DNA of 64,000 bases from Maribacter sp. (lineage in GTDB: Bacteria; Bacteroidota; Bacteroidia; Flavobacteriales; Flavobacteriaceae). How positions within the stretch are numbered: the stretch's first letter is position 1; each line of letters starts with the position of its first letter. A program made the translations under genes and the position numbers. Of this stretch, positions 19,893 through 29,256 are shown one piece after another. A model generated the notes under the pieces. The model saw only the letters and a program-made list of their open reading frames with translations, had not been told where the DNA came from and ran no database searches. The stretch lies in NCBI GenBank assembly GCA_024643345.1, contig JAHENB010000001.1, positions 153,356 through 217,355 on the forward strand. The letters run 5' to 3'.

Positions 19893-20909
19893 ATGGAACT
19901 TAATTTTTCTTTTATCATTCCGGTTTACAACAGGCCGGACGAAATCGAGGAACTGCTTGGAAGTCTTTTGTTGCAGACCTATTCCAGGCCCTTCGAGGTG
20001 GTCATCGTGGAAGATGGTTCCACCATTAGCGCGAAGGATGTAGTAGCCAGATTCAAGGATAAACTATTGATCACCTATTTGGAAAAGGAAAATACGGGCC
20101 CCGGAGATTCCCGCAATTATGGGATGCAAAGGGGCAGCGGTAATTATTTTATTGTTTTGGATTCAGACTGTATCTTGCCGGAACAATATTTGGAATCCGT
20201 CGATAAGTCGTTACGACAAAAATTTGTGCATTGTTTTGGCGGACCCGATGCCGCGCATATTTCGTTTTCCAAGGTCCAAAAGGCAATTAACTATGCGATG
20301 ACCTCGGTACTTACAACGGGGGGTATCCGCGGCCATAAAAAGGCAATAGGAAAGTTCCAGCCCAGGAGTTTTAACATGGGAATCTCCAAAGAGGCTTTTG
20401 AAAAAGTAGGGGGCTATGGCAACATACACCCAGGGGAAGATCCAGACTTCACCTTTCGTATTTGGGAAAACGGATTCGACACCAAGTTGATTACGGAAGC
20501 CTACGTCTTTCATAAAAGACGCATCGATTGGAAAAAGTTCTACATTCAGGTGAACAAGTTTGGCATGGTTCGCCCCATTCTCAATAGATGGCATCCCGGA
20601 ACGGCCAAACCCACCTATTGGTTTCCCATATTTTTTTGTTTGGGTTTTATACTGGCGTCAATATTGGCAGTTTTTGGAGTGACCCTTCCAATCTTGGCCT
20701 ATTTGCTGTACTTTGGCATTATCTTTATTGATGCGCTGATCAAAACAAAGCAGATCTCTATCGCCTTTCTTGCCATGTTCGCCGTAGCGACACAGTTTTT
20801 GGGTTATGGCTACGGCTTTTTATTGTCCACCATCTTACTTAACTTTAGCAATAGGGAGCCACAAGAAATTTTTCCAAAATTATTTTTTAAAAAAGCGAAA
20901 ACGGGTTGA
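19893..20909 (+). CDS. Family 2 glycosyltransferase, membrane-anchored
   Basis: 338 residues. The N-terminal GT-A fold starts with FSFIIPVYNRPDEIEELL and has the metal-binding DSDC (VLDSDCILPEQY), a PGEDPDFTFR segment matching the acceptor-side ED motif, and a C-terminal part with two to three hydrophobic segments (FPIFFCLGFILASILAVFG onward). It is probably an inner-membrane enzyme transferring sugar to a lipid-linked or surface glycan, with unknown donor and acceptor. Its stop overlaps the TTG start of the next gene. Confidence 0.92.
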   Translation: MELNFSFIIPVYNRPDEIEELLGSLLLQTYSRPFEVVIVEDGSTISAKDVVARFKDKLLITYLEKENTGPGDSRNYGMQRGSGNYFIVLDSDCILPEQYLESVDKSLRQKFVHCFGGPDAAHISFSKVQKAINYAMTSVLTTGGIRGHKKAIGKFQPRSFNMGISKEAFEKVGGYGNIHPGEDPDFTFRIWENGFDTKLITEAYVFHKRRIDWKKFYIQVNKFGMVRPILNRWHPGTAKPTYWFPIFFCLGFILASILAVFGVTLPILAYLLYFGIIFIDALIKTKQISIAFLAMFAVATQFLGYGYGFLLSTILLNFSNREPQEIFPKLFFKKAKTG

Positions 20910-21862
20910 TACCAAAAGTTAAAAATGTGCTCAAAAAACGAAAGGTGCAATTGTTCTTTCTGTTTTTGATATGCTCCGGATTGGCATGGTTCATAAGCAA
21001 CCTCTCCGAATCTTTCCCCAATACGATTGTTCTTGGGTTAGATTATGTAAATCCCCCCGATAGTCTGTTGATGGGGAAAGCCTCCAAAAACAGCATGGAG
21101 GTAAGATTGGAGGCTGTGGGTTTTCAATTATTGGCCATCAATCTCAGGGACAAAAAACTGAAAATAGATCTGTCCGATGTAGAGAAGGGCGCGGGCCTAT
21201 TCTATATCACCCCTGCGGATGCCAAGCGACAATTGCAACAACAACTGCCTAGTGGGGTTCAGTTGTTGGAAACGGATGGAGATTCTCTTTTTTTTAAGTT
21301 TTACAAAGTATTGGTCAAAAATGTGCCCGTGCTGTCGGCGATAGGTTTAAATTTTGCGCCAAACCATTTGCTGGATGGGCCATTAGAGATCATTCCAGAT
21401 CAAATTACCGTCAGTGGGCCTAAAAATGAGATTGATACTTTAATATCGATAAGCACGGAGGCGCAAGCTTTATTGGATCTGAAGGACGACTTTTCAATTG
21501 AGGTCAACTTGATCAAGCCAGATTCTCTGGAAAACACTAAATATTCCCTGAATTCCGTGCAAATAAAGGGTAAGGTCTCCAAGTTTTCCGAAATGGTCAT
21601 CAATGTGCCCATTGAGGTATTAAACTTGCCCCAAAACGCTGGAATACAAACATTTCCCGATGTTGCCAAACTATTGATCAAAGCCAAATTAGAAGATTTA
21701 AAAAACATATCGCCTACCGACTTTCAAGTTTTTGCAGATTACGGAACGCTCGTTAAGGGAGAGCAAACAAGCCTGGGCCTTTATATCGGAAAAAGGCCTT
21801 TATCGGTCTACAGCGCAGAAATCATTGACAATAAAGTAGATTTTATCTTAAAGCGGGAATGA
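20906..21862 (+). CDS. YbbR/CdaR-like domain membrane protein
   Basis: 318 residues with one N-terminal membrane segment (VQLFFLFLICSGLAWFISNL) and an exported part containing YbbR-like repeats, recognisable by the segment PDQITVSGPKNEIDTLISIS. The start is a TTG that overlaps the glycosyltransferase stop (TTGA); no in-frame ATG lies nearby, and a GTG at 20927 is an alternative. In Firmicutes YbbR (CdaR) proteins regulate the diadenylate cyclase CdaA, but no cyclase gene is in this window, so the role here is open. It overlaps coaE by 4 bases. Confidence 0.85.
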   Translation: MIPKVKNVLKKRKVQLFFLFLICSGLAWFISNLSESFPNTIVLGLDYVNPPDSLLMGKASKNSMEVRLEAVGFQLLAINLRDKKLKIDLSDVEKGAGLFYITPADAKRQLQQQLPSGVQLLETDGDSLFFKFYKVLVKNVPVLSAIGLNFAPNHLLDGPLEIIPDQITVSGPKNEIDTLISISTEAQALLDLKDDFSIEVNLIKPDSLENTKYSLNSVQIKGKVSKFSEMVINVPIEVLNLPQNAGIQTFPDVAKLLIKAKLEDLKNISPTDFQVFADYGTLVKGEQTSLGLYIGKRPLSVYSAEIIDNKVDFILKRE

Positions 21863-22446
21863 AGGTAATTGGACTAACCGGCGGGATAGGAAGTGGAAAA
21901 ACCACAGTAGCGGCAATGTTTACCGAATTAGGGATTCCTGTCTACAATTCAGATGAGGAGGCCAAGAAAATAATGGAGGCGTCGAAAACCGTAAAAAATG
22001 GAATCATAGCACTATTCGGTAAAAAGGCCTATCAAGACAATAAGTTAAACAAAACCCTTCTCTCTGAGCAAATTTTTCAGGACAAGGTTTTATTGAAAAA
22101 GTTGAATTCGATTGTACATCCTGCCGTACGTGATCATTTTTTGTCATGGGTTGAAAACCAGGACGCCCCTTATGTGGTACAAGAAGCTGCCATAATTTTT
22201 GAAAATGGCAAAGCAGAATCATATGATGCGATCATTTTGGTCATTTCGCCACAAAGTACTCGTTTAAAGCGTGTTATGAAGAGAGACCTAACCTCGAAAA
22301 AACAAATAATGATGCGAATGGAAAATCAATGGCCCGATGAAAAAAAAATCCCATTGTCGAATTTTGTAATCCAAAATAAGGAAAAACCCAAAACCTGGAA
22401 ACAGGTGCAAAAGGTGCATCGCGCAATACTTGAAAATATCGTATAA
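21859..22446 (+). CDS. coaE: Dephospho-CoA kinase CoaE
   Basis: Final step of coenzyme A synthesis: ATP-dependent phosphorylation of the ribose 3'-hydroxyl of dephospho-CoA. The 195-residue protein starts MKVIGLTGGIGSGKTT (Walker A) and has IVHPAVRDHF and QEAAIIFENG segments typical of the family. ATGA overlap with the YbbR-like gene indicates coupled translation. Confidence 0.95.
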   Translation: MKVIGLTGGIGSGKTTVAAMFTELGIPVYNSDEEAKKIMEASKTVKNGIIALFGKKAYQDNKLNKTLLSEQIFQDKVLLKKLNSIVHPAVRDHFLSWVENQDAPYVVQEAAIIFENGKAESYDAIILVISPQSTRLKRVMKRDLTSKKQIMMRMENQWPDEKKIPLSNFVIQNKEKPKTWKQVQKVHRAILENIV

Positions 22447-22527
22447 GCGTAAAATTTTAACATATTTGTTAAGGTTAGGTTAAACGTGGAATATGCTAAA
22501 TGTTAAATCTTTAATTTAGCTCAAAAG

Positions 22528-24108
22528 ATGAATAAGAAGTTATTTGTTCTTTTGGTTGTGCTGATGAGTTTATCCCTAATCGGGATAATTTTTGTTCAGG
22601 GGTTTTGGATAAAAAAATCGGTTGAGGACAAAGAAGAACAATTTGCCAATGCCGTTTCACAGGTTTTGGCCAGAGTAACCGACAAGATCGCTCAGCGGGA
22701 GACCAGGGATTATTTTGATCGCTATTTGAATCTCAAGGATAGTATTGGAGAACCTAAATCTTCGAGTCTTAGAAACATCTTTTTTATTGATCGGGACATT
22801 AACTCCAATGAAATACTATTTTACTCTCACGGTATTTTGGAGGAGGATTACAACATAGCATCGACGTTCTTTGACAATGGTACTGGAGAAGACACCACTA
22901 CCATAAAAAACTTTACCAGTAAGCGTACGAAAACGATATTCAAAGAGGATTACGATATCGATGGCAATAATTATCGTCTGAACCCGATCCAGAAATTGGA
23001 GAAAATTGGAACATTGTCAAGTATCGATAAAGCGGCTTTTGAGGATGTATTCAGTGAGTATGCAAAAAAAGTTCCCATTCATGAAAGGGTTTCAAAGCAA
23101 GAAATCGAATTGTTACTGAATCGAGAATTAAATGAACGCAACTGGGATATTCCGTATGAATATGGAATCTATAGCAAGGGACTTCCTACCAAAATAAAAT
23201 CCCCGAAATTTAAATTTGCGAATAGTACGCTATATAAAGCGCCGATATTTGAGGACAGTGATGGGGACACTGACTTTTCTTTGCTTTTGACGTTCCCTAC
23301 GAAGAAACGTTTTTTGATCCAATCCATATTGGGCATGGCGATTTTATCCCTGCTTTTTACCTTGGTGATCGTGGCCTCTTATTCAAGTGCAATCTATCAG
23401 CTGATAAGGCAAAAGCAGATCTCGGAAATTAAGTCTGACTTTATCAACAATATGACTCACGAGTTCAAGACGCCCATCGCGACCATTAATTTGGCGGTAG
23501 AGGCCATTAGAAACCCAAAAGTTATTGACGATAAGGAGAAGGTAATGCGCTATCTGCAAATGATAAGGGATGAAAACAAAAGAATGCACGCACAGGTGGA
23601 AAATGTGCTTCGCATTTCGAAATTGGAAAAAAACCAACTAGATATAAGTAAGGATAGGGTAAACCTACACGAGATCATTCAAGATGCCATCGATCATGTG
23701 GAACTTATTGTCAAAGATCGTCAAGGTTATATCAATGCCCATTTCGATGCGGAACGAACCGAGGTCTTGGCGAACGAGATGCATTTTACCAATGTCATCG
23801 TTAACATACTTGATAATGCGATTAAATATTCGCCAGAAGCCCCAAAGATTGACGTTTATACAGAAGTGGCCAAAAACTTTATAGTCATCAAAATTGAAGA
23901 CCAGGGTGCGGGGATGAGCAAAACAGTGCTAAAAAAGGTTTTTGAGAAATTTTATAGGGAACCAACGGGCGATATTCACAATGTAAAAGGTCACGGTCTC
24001 GGACTGGCCTATGTTAAGAAAATCGTAGAGGACCACCAAGGGGAGGTCTATGCAGAAAGTGAAAAAGGGAAAGGCAGCACTTTCTATATAAAAATGCCTT
24101 TAATTTAA
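22528..24108 (+). CDS. Membrane sensor histidine kinase (RprX-like)
   Basis: 526 residues. There are two membrane segments, near residues 5-27 and 266-295, flanking a periplasmic sensor region of about 240 residues with no recognised domain. The cytoplasmic part has the H box NNMTHEFKTPIATINLA with the phosphorylated His, the N box NILDNAIKYSP, and glycine boxes DQGAGMS and GHGLGLAYVKKI. It is 7 bases upstream of an OmpR-type regulator, so the two form a two-component system. The arrangement resembles RprX/RprY of Bacteroides; the stimulus is unknown. Confidence 0.93.
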   Translation: MNKKLFVLLVVLMSLSLIGIIFVQGFWIKKSVEDKEEQFANAVSQVLARVTDKIAQRETRDYFDRYLNLKDSIGEPKSSSLRNIFFIDRDINSNEILFYSHGILEEDYNIASTFFDNGTGEDTTTIKNFTSKRTKTIFKEDYDIDGNNYRLNPIQKLEKIGTLSSIDKAAFEDVFSEYAKKVPIHERVSKQEIELLLNRELNERNWDIPYEYGIYSKGLPTKIKSPKFKFANSTLYKAPIFEDSDGDTDFSLLLTFPTKKRFLIQSILGMAILSLLFTLVIVASYSSAIYQLIRQKQISEIKSDFINNMTHEFKTPIATINLAVEAIRNPKVIDDKEKVMRYLQMIRDENKRMHAQVENVLRISKLEKNQLDISKDRVNLHEIIQDAIDHVELIVKDRQGYINAHFDAERTEVLANEMHFTNVIVNILDNAIKYSPEAPKIDVYTEVAKNFIVIKIEDQGAGMSKTVLKKVFEKFYREPTGDIHNVKGHGLGLAYVKKIVEDHQGEVYAESEKGKGSTFYIKMPLI

Positions 24109-24115
24109 AAATATT

Positions 24116-24823
24116 ATGGAAACAGCAAACAAGAAAATACTTTTAGTGGAAGACGATCCCAATTTTGGAATCGTTCTGAAAGACTATCTATCGATGAACG
24201 ATTTTGACGTGACCCTGGCCAAAAATGGGATGGAAGGTTTCGAAAAGTTCAAGAAAGACACCTATGACATCTGTATCTTAGACGTGATGATGCCGTACAA
24301 GGATGGTTTTACCCTTGCTAAGGAAATTCGTGAGAAAAACGAGAACGTGCCCATTGTTTTCCTTACGGCAAAAACAATGAAGGAAGATGTCCTTAAAGGA
24401 TATAAGGCAGGGGCCGATGATTATTTGAACAAGCCCTTCGACTCTGAAGTCTTGCTGATGAAGTTGAAAGCGATACTTCAAAGAAAATCATCCAATACCT
24501 TGGTAGACAGTAAGAAATTTGAATTTCAAATCGGAAATTTTCACCTAAACTCTAAATTGAGGTTCCTCAAGTATAAGGACGAAGAATCGATAAAGCTCTC
24601 TCCAAAAGAAAACGAATTATTGCGCCTTTTGGCTCTTTATGAAAATGATTTGATGCCCAGGGAATTGGCCTTGACCAAAATTTGGCGCGATGACAATTAT
24701 TTCACTTCCAGGAGCATGGATGTGTATATTGCCAAACTGAGAAAATATCTCAAGCGTGACGATACGGTTGAAATATTGAATATCCATGGGGAAGGTTTTA
24801 GACTTGTAGTCAAGCCAGAATAA
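24116..24823 (+). CDS. OmpR-family response regulator (RprY-like)
   Basis: 235 residues. The N-terminal receiver has the acidic pair in LLVEDDPNF, the phosphorylated Asp in CILDVMMPYKDGF, the Thr in VFLTAK and the Lys in DDYLNKPFD. The C-terminal winged helix contains IKLSPKENELLRLLALYEN and a RSMDVYIAKLRKYLK recognition region. It is the partner of the histidine kinase just upstream and closes the operon; a strong terminator follows at 24846-24874. Its target genes are unknown. Confidence 0.94.
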   Translation: METANKKILLVEDDPNFGIVLKDYLSMNDFDVTLAKNGMEGFEKFKKDTYDICILDVMMPYKDGFTLAKEIREKNENVPIVFLTAKTMKEDVLKGYKAGADDYLNKPFDSEVLLMKLKAILQRKSSNTLVDSKKFEFQIGNFHLNSKLRFLKYKDEESIKLSPKENELLRLLALYENDLMPRELALTKIWRDDNYFTSRSMDVYIAKLRKYLKRDDTVEILNIHGEGFRLVVKPE

Positions 24824-24845
24824 AAGGTCTCCCATCCTTACAAAT

Positions 24846-24874
24846 AAAAACATCCGCCCACGCGGATGTTTTTT
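24846..24874. terminator. Bidirectional terminator between the response regulator and gluconokinase
   Basis: A perfect 12-base stem (AAAAACATCCGC / GCGGATGTTTTT) with a 4-base loop and T-runs on both strands. It serves the plus-strand two-component operon ending at 24823 and the minus-strand operon ending at 24882. Confidence 0.9.
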
Positions 24875-24881
24875 GTTTGAA

Positions 24882-25379
24882 TCAATCCCGTTGCAAACCA
24901 GCCAAAATTTGTGCGACAATTTCCTGGGGATTTTCATCTATGGAAACCTGTATGGCACCTGCGGGTGGTTCAAGCGTCTCAAATTGTGATTTTAAAAGGG
25001 TAGGAGGCATAAAATGTCCTTTTCGTTGCCGCAACCTCTGCATGATCAATTCAAAACTGCCGGTCAGGTAAACAAAGCGTACCGTCGCATTCAATTGCCG
25101 GGCCAGAAGCGCCCTGTAAGATTCCTTTAGGGCCGAACAGGTAATGACCGCCCCTTTTTCGCTATGCTTTTTGGCGAGTTGATTTAAAGTTGCCAACCAT
25201 CCAAAGCGATCTTCGTCGGTCAGAGGATGACCTTCGGCCATTTTTTTCACGTTGGCCTCAAGATGGTAATCATCCCCATCAAAAAAAGGATAATGTAAGC
25301 TTTCTGCCAACATTTTACCTATGGTCGATTTGCCACAGCCCGAGACGCCCATTACGAATAATAGATATTTTTTATCCAT
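24882..25379 (-). CDS. gntK: Gluconokinase
   Basis: Phosphorylates gluconate to 6-phosphogluconate. The 165-residue P-loop kinase has FVMGVSGCGKSTIGKML (Walker A), FFDGDDYH, HPLTDEDRFGWL and CSALKESYR, all standard for the GntK family, and YLTGSFELIMQRL. It overlaps miaA by 8 bases and is the last gene of a long minus-strand run. No gluconate permease or Entner-Doudoroff gene is close by. Confidence 0.94.
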   Translation of the reverse strand: MDKKYLLFVMGVSGCGKSTIGKMLAESLHYPFFDGDDYHLEANVKKMAEGHPLTDEDRFGWLATLNQLAKKHSEKGAVITCSALKESYRALLARQLNATVRFVYLTGSFELIMQRLRQRKGHFMPPTLLKSQFETLEPPAGAIQVSIDENPQEIVAQILAGLQRD

Positions 25380-26295
25380 CCTTTGTGCTCTTTACCTTTT
25401 CAGCCACTAATTCAACGTTCGTCTCCAGGGGTTCCATGGCATCCAACCAAACGGCATCGCCCCGTTTCTTAAACCAAGTCAATTGCCTTTTGGCAAACCT
25501 TCGACTATTTTTTTTGATTTCGGAAACAGCGAAATCCAAGTCATATGCACCCTCCATGTAAAGAAAAACTTCCTTGTAACCTACAGTCTGCAGGGCATTT
25601 TTATCCCGAAACGGAAAAAGTGACCTTGCCTCTTCCAAAAGACCTTGCTCCACCATATCATCAACCCTTTGATCGATTCTGTCGTAGACCGTTTCGCGAT
25701 TGGTGGTCAACCCAACCATCAACGTCGTGAAGGGGCGATCCGATTTCTTTTTGCCCAAAAAGGAAGAATAGGGCGCTCCTGTACCGACGCATATTTCCAA
25801 GGCCCGAATGACCCTGTGCGGGTTTTGCATATCGACCTTTTTGGCATGTTCCGGATCCATGCGCAGCAATTGCTCCTGTAGATAGGTCAAACCTTTTGAT
25901 TGTAATGCTTCATTTAGGCTAGCACGAATTTTTGGATCGATATCCGGAAAAGTATCAAGCCCCTGGATTACTGCATCCACGTACAAGCCGCTACCGCCGA
26001 CCATGACGACCACCTCATTATTCTTAAAGAGATTTTCAAGCAAATGGATTGCATCTCGTTCAAAATCCCCGACGGAATAGTTTTCTAAAATGCTTTTATG
26101 TTGAATGAAATGATGCGGAACGGCACTAAGTTCCTCTTTTGAGGGGACCGCGGTACCAATCGTCATTTCTTTGTAAAACTGCCGGGAGTCGGCGGAAATG
26201 ACCTCTGTGTTAAAATTTTTGGCCATTGCAACGCCAAGACGTGTTTTTCCGATTCCTGTTGGGCCAACAATGGCGATGAGCACTTTTTTCGCCAT
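25372..26295 (-). CDS. miaA: tRNA dimethylallyltransferase MiaA
   Basis: Adds the dimethylallyl group to N6 of A37 in tRNAs that read codons starting with U. The 307-residue protein has IVGPTGIGKTRLGVAMA (P-loop), ISADSRQFYKEM, VGGSGLYVDA, PHRVIRALEI and RRFAKRQLTWFKK, all conserved in MiaA. It shares one base with the ion-channel gene and overlaps gntK by 8 bases. Confidence 0.97.
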   Translation of the reverse strand: MAKKVLIAIVGPTGIGKTRLGVAMAKNFNTEVISADSRQFYKEMTIGTAVPSKEELSAVPHHFIQHKSILENYSVGDFERDAIHLLENLFKNNEVVVMVGGSGLYVDAVIQGLDTFPDIDPKIRASLNEALQSKGLTYLQEQLLRMDPEHAKKVDMQNPHRVIRALEICVGTGAPYSSFLGKKKSDRPFTTLMVGLTTNRETVYDRIDQRVDDMVEQGLLEEARSLFPFRDKNALQTVGYKEVFLYMEGAYDLDFAVSEIKKNSRRFAKRQLTWFKKRGDAVWLDAMEPLETNVELVAEKVKSTKDG

Positions 26296-27131
26296 TAGTC
26301 CTCGCTAAGTCTTTCCCCGCATTTTCGGCAATATACTGCATCGCTGCGAACTATTTCTGCACCACAATTTTGGCAGGAGCGACCATCATCCACTTCCTTT
26401 TCCCCATACTTGCTGGCCGCATATTCCGCAGAGACTATGCCCGTAGGTACCGCAATGATGCCATAACCTATGATCATGATCAGGGTGGCGATCAACTGTC
26501 CCAATGCCGTTTCAGGGGAAATATCCCCGTATCCCACCGTGGTCAAGGTTACGATGGTCCAATATACGCTATGCGGAATGCTGTTGAAGCCGTGTTCGGG
26601 TCCTTCGATCATATACATGATGGTCCCCAATAAAACCGAAACGATCAGCACAAAAAAGACGAATACAAAAATCTTTGTTCGACTCGCTTTTAATGCCCGA
26701 ATCAAGTTGTTCGACTCACCAACAAAGCGCACCAATTTAAGGATCCTAAATACCCTCAACAGCCTTAACGCCCTGAAGGCGGTCATGAACTGTGAACCTC
26801 CAATAAAAAACGATAGATATTTAGGGATGGTCGATAGCAGATCAATGACCCCAAAGAAGCTAAAAACATATTTTAGGGGGCGTTTAATGCAAATGATCCT
26901 GAGTATGTATTCTATCGTAAACAGAAGGGTCACCACCCATTCTGAAATATCCAAAAAGTCGTGATACTTCTTGTCAAATCGGGGAACACTTTCGAGCATC
27001 ACGATAATGATACTGTACAGTATCAATACCAGTAGAATGATATCGAAAAGCTTCCCTGCGGGGGTATGGGTCCCGTAGATGATCTCATGGAGTTTAGACC
27101 TCCATCCTTTATTTGGCTGATCTTCGTTCAA
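26295..27131 (-). CDS. Voltage-gated ion channel family protein with C-terminal zinc ribbon
   Basis: 278 residues. It has six membrane segments as in Kv-type subunits, with a voltage-sensor S4-like helix (AFRALRLLRVFRILKLVRFVG), and a pore loop with the K+-selectivity filter TTVGYGD. A short cytoplasmic tail ends in a four-cysteine ribbon (CQNCGAE ... CRKCGE) that would bind zinc. A homotetrameric inner-membrane potassium channel is inferred. It begins 5 bases after the exonuclease gene and shares one base with miaA. Confidence 0.92.
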   Translation of the reverse strand: MNEDQPNKGWRSKLHEIIYGTHTPAGKLFDIILLVLILYSIIIVMLESVPRFDKKYHDFLDISEWVVTLLFTIEYILRIICIKRPLKYVFSFFGVIDLLSTIPKYLSFFIGGSQFMTAFRALRLLRVFRILKLVRFVGESNNLIRALKASRTKIFVFVFFVLIVSVLLGTIMYMIEGPEHGFNSIPHSVYWTIVTLTTVGYGDISPETALGQLIATLIMIIGYGIIAVPTGIVSAEYAASKYGEKEVDDGRSCQNCGAEIVRSDAVYCRKCGERLSED

Positions 27132-27136
27132 TGGTC

Positions 27137-28501
27137 TTATTGCAGCTCTAAAATTTTTAAATATTTCTTCTTTCTGATGTAATCTTCTATGAGTTCCCTT
27201 GGATATTGACCCGCCTTCATAGGGGTTATGATCGATTCCAAGATATGAATATTATTGATCTGATGGTTAAGGTCATAAAAGCCGAGACCCTGAAAGATTC
27301 CATTTTTGATGAGGATGGCCGAATGTTCACCCAACTCGCGACCTTTATCCACAATGACCATACTTCGGTTGCTCAGGGTATAGCGCGCCATTGCTTTTTG
27401 AGCCCTTATGTTATAGGACTGGGCCGGTTCCCTGTTGACACATCCGCCTAGGCAACTGCCCTCGATATGCCGCGAGCATGCCTGTTTCGCCTCTGAAAGC
27501 CCTGTTAACTTTAAGCATAATTGAAATTCATCATTGATTTCCCTTAAAAAGTTTTCAGCTGCATCCGCACTGCTAAAACATAGAAGATTCGATTTTGATT
27601 TTTCGATTTTCCCAATGGCAAAGGTTATATAGCCATGTTCGTTGTTCGATTGAAACAGGGCATGGGAAAATTCGTTTTTACGTAATGGTTGATTGAAAAC
27701 AGGTCGGTGCCGCAACAATTCTTCCCTTTCTTTGAGCATCGCGACCAATTCGCTCCCTGTTCTTTCAAAGCTGACCCTTTTGGTATCTTTCTGTAAACGC
27801 CTTGCACGGTCGCCGTCCTTTGTGAAATGTTGATTTACCCTTTTCTTGATATTACTGCTCTTTCCCAAAAAAATAATATTTCCGTCTTTGTTGTGCAGAT
27901 AATAAAGGCCGGTTTCCGATGGCATGGCCTCCACAATATCCAACTGCCTTTGCGATAGTTCTCCGGTAGTTTCTGTTCTTATAATGCTCTTTATTATAGT
28001 CTTATCGGAATCTTTTGAAAGTAAAAGTTTAAATAATTTCAGGGTGGCTATAGCATCCCCGTTGGCCCTATGCCGATCGCTTACCGGGATTCCAAGGGCC
28101 CGAACCAACTTGCCCAGACTATGCGATTCGGCATCGGGTATCAGGGTTTTCGCCAAATCTACCGTGCACAAGGTCTTGCGCTCGAAATTATAGCCCAGCC
28201 TTCTGAATTCGGTCCTTAGAATTCGATAATCGAATTGGGCATTATGGGCCACCAACACCGTATCTTGTGTTATTTCAATAATGCGTTTGGCAACCTCGTG
28301 GAATTTTGGGGCCGTGCGGAGCATGTTGTTATTTATTCCCGTAAGATTGACCACAAAGGGTTGTATTTCTTTTTCAGGATTGACCAAACTGATGAACTGA
28401 TCAACGACCTGATGTCCGTTGAACTTATGGATGGCGATTTCAGTAATGCCTTCTTCATTGTATTTGCCCCCTGTGGTTTCGATATCGAGTATGGCGTACA
28501 T
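27137..28501 (-). CDS. DnaQ-type exonuclease fused to a GIY-YIG domain
   Basis: 454 residues. The N-terminal 3'-5' exonuclease domain has AILDIETTGG (Exo I), HNAQFDYRIL (Exo II) and HRANGDAIATLKL (Exo III). From about residue 195 there is a GIY-YIG/UvrC-like nuclease domain (SETGLYYLHNKDGNIIFLGK ... IKKRVNQHF), followed by a region with a Cys cluster (CSRHIEGSCLGGCVN). The combination is known from polymerase III epsilon-like/Cho-like proteins and suggests DNA repair or lesion processing rather than replicative proofreading. It lies between yggS and the ion channel in a tight operon. Confidence 0.92.
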   Translation of the reverse strand: MYAILDIETTGGKYNEEGITEIAIHKFNGHQVVDQFISLVNPEKEIQPFVVNLTGINNNMLRTAPKFHEVAKRIIEITQDTVLVAHNAQFDYRILRTEFRRLGYNFERKTLCTVDLAKTLIPDAESHSLGKLVRALGIPVSDRHRANGDAIATLKLFKLLLSKDSDKTIIKSIIRTETTGELSQRQLDIVEAMPSETGLYYLHNKDGNIIFLGKSSNIKKRVNQHFTKDGDRARRLQKDTKRVSFERTGSELVAMLKEREELLRHRPVFNQPLRKNEFSHALFQSNNEHGYITFAIGKIEKSKSNLLCFSSADAAENFLREINDEFQLCLKLTGLSEAKQACSRHIEGSCLGGCVNREPAQSYNIRAQKAMARYTLSNRSMVIVDKGRELGEHSAILIKNGIFQGLGFYDLNHQINNIHILESIITPMKAGQYPRELIEDYIRKKKYLKILELQ

Positions 28502-28521
28502 CTCAGTTTCCCTAGTTTGTA

Positions 28522-29181
28522 TTATTGCATATTGCGTTCCCCAAAGATACTACTTCCGATTCGTATCATGGTACTTCCTTCTTCCAGGGCGATATCGTAA
28601 TCGCCGCTCATACCCATCGATAGCACATGAAGGTCGGGCATTTTGGCCCTAAGGGTGTCAAAAATGGTCTTTAATTTTTTGAATTCCCTCCTTATCTTCG
28701 TTTTGTCAGTAGTAAAAGTGGCCATCCCCATCAGCCCAACGACTTTTACGTTTTTAAGCAGTTCAAATTCCGTTGCATTGATCATTTCCAAGAGTTCCGT
28801 TTCATCGAAACCAAATTTGGTTTCTTCTTCCGCGATGTGCATTTGTAACAGACAGTCGATGACCCTGTTGTATTTATTGGCCTGTTTGTCTATTTCCCGC
28901 AGCAGTTTTAGGCTGTCGACACCATGGATAAGAGCAACATATTCTGCCATATATTTCACCTTGTTCCGCTGCACATGCCCGATCATATGCCATTCAACAT
29001 CTTTGGGCATCGATTGCCATTTTTGTGTCATTTCCTGTATTTTATTCTCTCCGAATACACGTTGACCAGCATTATAGGCTTGCATCAGGTCGGCGATAGG
29101 TTTCGTTTTTGAGACGGCGACCAAGGTGACCGATGGCGGAAGTATAGTTTTTATTTTTTCTAGATTTTCTTTGATAGACAT
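28522..29181 (-). CDS. YggS-family pyridoxal-phosphate homeostasis protein
   Basis: 219-residue fold-type III PLP protein. The PLP-binding Lys is in LVAVSKTKP, with FGENKIQE, WHMIGHVQRNK, HGVDSLKL and LSMGMSGDYDIALEEGSTMI (phosphate-binding region) all typical of YggS/PLPBP. The family controls free PLP and amino/keto acid balance and has no known catalytic activity. It follows the DUF1015 gene by 75 bases on the minus strand. Confidence 0.96.
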   Translation of the reverse strand: MSIKENLEKIKTILPPSVTLVAVSKTKPIADLMQAYNAGQRVFGENKIQEMTQKWQSMPKDVEWHMIGHVQRNKVKYMAEYVALIHGVDSLKLLREIDKQANKYNRVIDCLLQMHIAEEETKFGFDETELLEMINATEFELLKNVKVVGLMGMATFTTDKTKIRREFKKLKTIFDTLRAKMPDLHVLSMGMSGDYDIALEEGSTMIRIGSSIFGERNMQ

Positions 29182-29256
29182 TATATTGTATTCAAGCGGT
29201 TATAGATTCGTTTTTAGATTCTGCAAACCAAGATGAAAGGGCGCACATTAAAGTGA

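Noticed and set aside
24877-25071. Plus-strand ORF overlapping gluconokinase
   Set aside because: Antisense shadow of a clear gntK gene; the translated peptide has no family features.
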